The notes below the pieces were generated by a model. That model ran no database searches. It saw only the letters and a list, made by a program, of their open reading frames with translations, and had not been told where the DNA came from. Position numbers and translations under genes: made by a program. From Clostridiales bacterium (GTDB lineage: Bacteria > Bacillota > Clostridia > Christensenellales > Aristaeellaceae), in assembly GCA_019419995.1 (NCBI GenBank), contig JAHZHZ010000006.1, positions 1 through 64,000 on the forward strand: 64,000 nucleotides of DNA. Direction: 5' to 3'. Below, piece by piece: positions 60,025 to 64,000 of this stretch (its first letter is position 1; each line of letters starts with the position of its first letter).

Positions 60025-61011
60025 CTACTCCACATCCAGCTTCGCCGTTCGCAAATCCACACACACCCGAGTCCCCTTGCCCCTTTGGGAAGAAATCTCC
60101 AAACCGTGACCCAGTGCCCCTAGAATGCGCCGGCAAAGATATAGTCCCAGCCCCGTGGCCCGTTGATCCATGCGTCCATTTTCCCCGGTAAAGCCCCACT
60201 CCGTCACCCGGGGCAAATCCTCCGGGGGAATTCCTACACCGCTGTCTTCGATTGTAAGCATTCCAGGTTCCTTCATGGCAATGGTAATCTTACCCCCGGC
60301 AGGAGTATATTTCAAAGCATTGGAAAGGATCTGCCCCAACACAAAGCCCAACCACTTTTCATCCGTCAGCGGGCAAAAGTTTGTGGGTCGAAAGTCCAAC
60401 GCGATTTTCCCCCGAATAAACAGGGGTGAGGCCTGGCGCAGCTGGCAGCGAATCACTTCATCCAGTGAACAACGGCGGATCAGATAATCGGTGGAATCCG
60501 AATCCAGCCGTACATAGCACATTATCATTTCCACATACTGCTCCACCCGCCGCAGTTCCGAGCGCAGTTGCGCTCCTTCCTGACCGTCCATATCCTGTAA
60601 TATCAGACCCATGGCGGCAATAGGCGTCTTAATCTGGTGTGCCCATAGGGTACAGTAACGCAGCAGCGTCCCGTACTGTTCCCTCCGCCGGGTATCCGCA
60701 TTGCGCCAGCTTTGGCGCAGAGTGCGCACCAGTTCCTGATAGGCTGCCTCCAATTCCTGGCGAGGCGGGGGCAGCAACTCTGCCGCATCTTCAGGGCTGT
60801 TCACCAGGCGGTCAATTAACGCACAGCGCCGGATAAACAGCGCATAATCCACTGCCACCAGCACAACACCCACGATAATACAGATCAGCGCCCCATAAGC
60901 CACTGCATCAACCGGCAGTCCGCAGAGATAAAACACCGTCGCAAACACCAGACAGAAAAAGGCAAGCACCACTCCTGCCAGTATCCGGGATTTTAAATAA
61001 CGCATCAGCAT
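60025..61011 (-). CDS. Sensor histidine kinase, BceS-like
   Basis: 328 residues. Two close N-terminal spans (LAGVVLAFFCLVFATVFYLC and LICIIVGVVLVAVDYALF) with hardly any external loop, the intramembrane-sensing pattern. H-box LWAHQIKTPIAAMGLILQD, N-box LSNALKYTPAGGKI, G-boxes IEDSGVGIPPEDLPRV and GLGLYLCRRILGALG. It probably detects the activity of the neighbouring transporter, not the drug itself. Overlaps the regulator gene by seven bases. Confidence 0.9.
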   Translation of the reverse strand: MLMRYLKSRILAGVVLAFFCLVFATVFYLCGLPVDAVAYGALICIIVGVVLVAVDYALFIRRCALIDRLVNSPEDAAELLPPPRQELEAAYQELVRTLRQSWRNADTRRREQYGTLLRYCTLWAHQIKTPIAAMGLILQDMDGQEGAQLRSELRRVEQYVEMIMCYVRLDSDSTDYLIRRCSLDEVIRCQLRQASPLFIRGKIALDFRPTNFCPLTDEKWLGFVLGQILSNALKYTPAGGKITIAMKEPGMLTIEDSGVGIPPEDLPRVTEWGFTGENGRMDQRATGLGLYLCRRILGALGHGLEISSQRGKGTRVCVDLRTAKLDVE

Positions 61012-61700
61012 TGCTCCGACCCCTCCGAATCGCTGAGCAAATAGCCCATGCCTTTTTTTGTTTCAATAAAGTTTTTCAGCCCAACCGCCTCCAATTTTTT
61101 TCGAAGACGGGCAATATTGACGGTTAGGGTGTTTTCATCCACAAATTCATCCGTCTCCCACAGCCGCTGCATCAGCGTCTCCCGGCTGACTACTGCGCCC
61201 TTGGCTTGCATCAGTGTCAAAAGAATACGGCATTCGTTGCGGCTGAGGGCAATTTTCTGTCCCTGATAGCTCAGGCTAGCCTCAGCAGCATTTAAAAACA
61301 CACCCCGATGCTCCATCAGCGAAGTCTGTCCTCCAAAATCATACGTGCGACGCAATAACGCCTGTACCTTGGCCATCAGTACGTTCAAATCGAAAGGCTT
61401 GGCAATGAAATCATCCCCACCCATGTTCATGGCCATGACAATGTTCATATTATCCGAGGCGGAAGAAATAAATACAACGGGCACACTGGAGAGCCTGCGA
61501 ATCCCGGCACACCAGTGGTAGCCATCAAAGCGAGGCAAGGAGATGTCCATGAGCACCAGCTGGGGATCAAAATCCGCAAATTCTGAAAGCACATTGGAAA
61601 AATCCTCCACGCAGCGAACTTGCAACCCCCAGCTCTCCATATGTCTGGCTACTGCGCCAGCGATCACCGGGTCATCCTCCACAATCAAAATGCGATACAT
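61005..61700 (-). CDS. OmpR-family response regulator, BceR-like
   Basis: 231 residues from ATG 61700 behind AGGAGG. Receiver domain: ILIVEDDPVIAGAVARHM (acidic pocket), LVLMDISLPRFDGYHW (phospho-Asp), SSASDNMN and DDFIAKPF (Lys). C-terminal winged helix: LSRNECRILLTLMQAKGAVV, DENTLTVNIARLRKKLEAVG and KKGMGYLL. Likely activates the ABC genes downstream in the same leftward set. Confidence 0.92.
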   Translation of the reverse strand: MYRILIVEDDPVIAGAVARHMESWGLQVRCVEDFSNVLSEFADFDPQLVLMDISLPRFDGYHWCAGIRRLSSVPVVFISSASDNMNIVMAMNMGGDDFIAKPFDLNVLMAKVQALLRRTYDFGGQTSLMEHRGVFLNAAEASLSYQGQKIALSRNECRILLTLMQAKGAVVSRETLMQRLWETDEFVDENTLTVNIARLRKKLEAVGLKNFIETKKGMGYLLSDSEGSEQC

Positions 61701-61721
61701 ATTCATCCTCCTATGGACAAA

Positions 61722-61752
61722 GCGCGAAAGCCTCACTGGACTTTCGCGCCTG
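61722..61752 (-). terminator. Probable terminator of the polyamine transporter operon
   Basis: 9-bp perfect stem GCGCGAAAG/CTTTCGCGC with a 10-base loop between the binding-protein stop and the response-regulator start. T-run is short (TTTG), so some read-through into the regulator gene is possible. Confidence 0.6.
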
Positions 61753-61766
61753 CCGCTCGATTGGCA

Positions 61767-62801
61767 TCAATAGAGCTTAAAATTGGTCCACACATCCTGG
61801 AAATTACTCTCAAACTCACCCAAATCTTCCACATACTCCCTCGTTTGCATCAGTTCTTCGGGAATATGAAAACACTCCATGGCGGCATAATCCGGATCAA
61901 TCAGTTTATCTGCCGCAGCATTGGGATTAATATAGCCCTGCCACTCAGCCACATAGGCGGCAATCTCTGGGCGCAAATAGAAATTAATGAAAGCATGGGC
62001 ATTCTCCGGATGCTTTGCCGCCGCTGGAATTACCATGGAATCGATGCCGAAACCGATGCCCTCAGAAGGAAACACACACTTGAGGTTGGGATTTTGCATC
62101 ATATTCATTACCACATAGGGGGTAAACAGATACGCTGCCTTTACCTCGCCCTCCGCCAGGTAGAAATAGCTCAGATCGTAATCCAATACATGAATATTGG
62201 GTTTGAGCTGGCAGAGCTTTTCATAGGCCTCGTTGAGCTGATCCGGATCGGTGGTATTATAGGAATAGCCCAGCATCTTGAGCGTCTCGCCCACGATGAC
62301 CCGGGCATCGTCAATCAGCCACAGTCCATCGGCAAATTGCTCATCCCACAAATCTGCAAAGCTCGTGATCTCCCCTTCCACCTGGGTAGGATCGTATACA
62401 ATCATTGGACTACCCGCAGTGTAGGGCACAGAATACACGTTGTCGGGGTCAAAGTATTGATCGAGAAAATCCGGGTTAAGGTTTTCCCAGTTGGTGAGCA
62501 GGGACTTGTCCAGCGGCAACAGCAGTTCATCCTTGCGTAGCGTAGAAATAGCATAGTCACTGGCCAGAATCAGATCGTAATCCGAGGCATCCCCAGTCTG
62601 CACTTTAAGGAGCATCTCCTCGTTGCTGGCAAATACCGAATAATTGACCTTAATGCCCGTCTCCTCCTGAAATTGGGAGAGGGTTTGCTCGTCAAAATAG
62701 CCCTCCCAAGTAAAGATGTTGAGCACTTTTTCTTCCTCTGCTACAGCAGCGGGCAACGCCAGTGCCAAAACCAACGCCAGCAATAAGACAAACTTTTTCA
62801 T
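61767..62801 (-). CDS. Polyamine ABC transporter substrate-binding protein (PotD-like)
   Basis: About 344 residues from ATG 62801 (GTGGAGG upstream; overlaps the permease stop as ATGA). Signal peptide LLLALVLALALPAAVA, then VLNIFTWEGYFDEQTLSQFQ, YDLILASDYAISTLRKDELL, VPYTAGSPMIVYDPTQVEGE, LWLIDDARVIVGETLKMLGY and IGFGIDSMVIPAAAKHPENA: spermidine/putrescine binder of the PotD family. No lipobox Cys visible. Confidence 0.9.
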   Translation of the reverse strand: MKKFVLLLALVLALALPAAVAEEEKVLNIFTWEGYFDEQTLSQFQEETGIKVNYSVFASNEEMLLKVQTGDASDYDLILASDYAISTLRKDELLLPLDKSLLTNWENLNPDFLDQYFDPDNVYSVPYTAGSPMIVYDPTQVEGEITSFADLWDEQFADGLWLIDDARVIVGETLKMLGYSYNTTDPDQLNEAYEKLCQLKPNIHVLDYDLSYFYLAEGEVKAAYLFTPYVVMNMMQNPNLKCVFPSEGIGFGIDSMVIPAAAKHPENAHAFINFYLRPEIAAYVAEWQGYINPNAAADKLIDPDYAAMECFHIPEELMQTREYVEDLGEFESNFQDVWTNFKLY

Positions 62802-63604
62802 TCTTCTTCCTCCACTTCTTTTTTCCCCCGGCGAGGCCGCAGCAGGCCCACGCCCATAACGATAAACACAAACACCAGTATCAGCGTGCACAAGGCGTTT
62901 ACCTGCAGCGAGACGCCGGTCTTGACCGATGAATAGATCTTTAAGGGCAAGGTATTGATATTAGAACCTGTGACGAAAAAGCTGATGACAAAATCATCCA
63001 GGCTCATGGCAAACGCCAGCATAGCCCCTGAAAATACTCCTGGAAGAATCAACGGCAAGGTAACGCTGAGAAACGCCCGAAATGGACTGGCCCCCAGATC
63101 CCTGGCAGCGGCCTCCAAATTAGCATCCATGCCTGCGATACGCCCCTTTACCAGCAAATAGATGTAAGGCGTACAGAAGGTGACGTGGGCCAGCACCAAC
63201 GTACCCATGCCCAATTTGAGTCCTGCAGCAGTAAATAGCGCCAGAAAAGCCACCGCAAGGATGATTTCAGGAATCATTACCGGCAACACCGTCACCGTTT
63301 CAAACAATCCCCCGAGCCTCAGTTTTTTCTTTGCCATGCCCACGGCTCCCAGCGTGCCGATGACCACCGCGGCGGCGCAGCTCATCAGCGCCAAAATCAA
63401 GCTGTTTTTCAAAGCCTCCAGAAGCCCCTTCGTGTCCCGCAGCAAACCCGCATAGTATTGCAGGGAAAAGCCGGTAAATTCATTGGGAAAGCGGCTGGCA
63501 TTGGCGTTAAAGGAGTACAGTACCACCACCACCATCGGAAGGTACATCAGCATCAGCACCAGCACCAGATATACTCTGGATCCCCATCTCATGGAATGCT
63601 TCAC
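62798..63604 (-). CDS. Polyamine ABC transporter permease (PotC-like)
   Basis: 268 residues, six spans, with the EAA loop LEAAARDLGASPFRAFLSVT and LPLILPGVFSGAMLAFAMSL DDF, typical of PotC. N-terminal MRWGSRVYLVLVLMLMYLPM. It is followed by potD-like with a 4-base overlap and preceded by the second permease gene at 22 bases. Confidence 0.9.
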   Translation of the reverse strand: MKHSMRWGSRVYLVLVLMLMYLPMVVVVLYSFNANASRFPNEFTGFSLQYYAGLLRDTKGLLEALKNSLILALMSCAAAVVIGTLGAVGMAKKKLRLGGLFETVTVLPVMIPEIILAVAFLALFTAAGLKLGMGTLVLAHVTFCTPYIYLLVKGRIAGMDANLEAAARDLGASPFRAFLSVTLPLILPGVFSGAMLAFAMSLDDFVISFFVTGSNINTLPLKIYSSVKTGVSLQVNALCTLILVFVFIVMGVGLLRPRRGKKEVEEEE

Positions 63605-63626
63605 GGCCGTTCCCTCCTTCCTATGA

Positions 63627-64000
63627 TTACAGTAGCGTCATATCCGAGGATTTGCCCCCAGCGCGACGATAAAGCAGCATCACCAAGGCTGTCACCGCCA
63701 ACAGCACCACTGACAGCGCCGCCGCAAAGGGCCAGTCCCGACTTTTCAGCAGCTGATCGTGTACCAGATTGCCCATGAGCACATCGTTGGTGCCACCCAT
63801 CAGGTCACTGATAAAGAACAGCGCCAAGCTAGGCACGAACACCAGTACACATCCGGAAATCAATCCCGGTAAAGTCAGAGGCAGTTCTACTGTAAAAAAC
63901 ACCCGCCAGGGTTTTGCCCCCAAATCCCGTCCCGCAGACAAAAGGGTCCTATCCAGCTTTTCGGCACTGGAATAGGTGGGTAGAATCATAAACGGCAGCA
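63627..64000 (-). CDS. Polyamine ABC transporter permease (PotB-like), partial
   Basis: C-terminal 124 or so residues; the gene continues beyond the right edge, as the frame stays open through LPFMILPTYSSAEKLDRTLL. EAA loop SAGRDLGAKPWRVFFTVELP, then LPGLISGCVLVFVPSLALFF and a last span AAALSVVLLAVTALVMLLY. The ATPase gene (potA) would be expected just outside the window. Confidence 0.88.
   Translation of the reverse strand, partial: LPFMILPTYSSAEKLDRTLLSAGRDLGAKPWRVFFTVELPLTLPGLISGCVLVFVPSLALFFISDLMGGTNDVLMGNLVHDQLLKSRDWPFAAALSVVLLAVTALVMLLYRRAGGKSSDMTLL

Overview
The window looks like the chromosome of an anaerobic Gram-positive member of the Clostridia (Bacillota). Strong AGGAGG-type ribosome binding sites, TTG and GTG starts, sigma-A promoters of TTGACA/TATAAT type, many Rho-independent terminators, LytR-CpsA-Psr and Bce-type modules and lipid-linked glycan genes all fit. 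The Ala-rich Clostridial signal peptides and two secreted proteins resembling DUF6034 suggest a gut Christensenellales-like lineage, but that placement is an inference. No rRNA or intact tRNA gene was seen.

Layout. 1-13200 is an accessory zone of decayed elements: a tyrosine-recombinase pseudogene, a truncated and frameshifted RHS toxin, immunity-like genes, IS1182- and IS200/IS605-type transposase remnants, and four copies of a dispersed repeat, one of which contains a perfect terminator hairpin. Inside it is an intact block: ECF sigma factor with a DUF4367 membrane partner, a secreted protein, and a three-gene ABC transporter (2012-6890).

13514-36274 is one long leftward gene cluster. A consensus promoter (36667-36639) reads a NusG/LoaP-like antiterminator, then dTMP kinase, a DegT/DnrJ aminotransferase, rfbA, rfbB, acyltransferases, an initiating sugar-phosphate transferase, a Fuc4NAc-transferase-like enzyme, Wzy- and Wzx-like membrane proteins, and, interleaved, a small fatty-acid/polyketide set: FabD, two KAS III enzymes, two SDR reductases, three acyl carrier proteins, a metallo-beta-lactamase-fold hydrolase, an acyl-adenylating ligase and an Sfp-type phosphopantetheinyl transferase. 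Between them lies a four-gene biotin-dependent set shaped like a transcarboxylase (12S, small subunit, biotin carrier, 5S), with no biotin carboxylase and no membrane decarboxylase subunit. My reading is a dedicated route that makes a short, non-dehydrated acyl group (3-hydroxy- or 3-ketoacyl), with malonyl-CoA or methylmalonyl-CoA supplied from oxaloacetate, to decorate a 4-amino-4,6-dideoxy sugar in an exported surface glycan.

36275-40300 has a secreted protein and several broken genes (a two-hit transglutaminase pseudogene among them). 40700-43160 holds a PaaK-type ligase and a PadR/DUF2812 pair. 43169-47648 is a leftward four-gene set with a ZorA-like MotA-family channel, a ZorB-like OmpA/MotB stator and two membrane-anchored partners, but no ZorC/D/E effectors. 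47938-64000 is mostly housekeeping: polar amino-acid ABC importer, LCP protein, BMP-family lipoprotein-like binding protein, PAP2 phosphatase, a RadC-like protein lacking the metal motif, dnaX, murG, a Bce-like peptide-antibiotic detoxification module with its two-component system, and a polyamine ABC importer cut by the window end.
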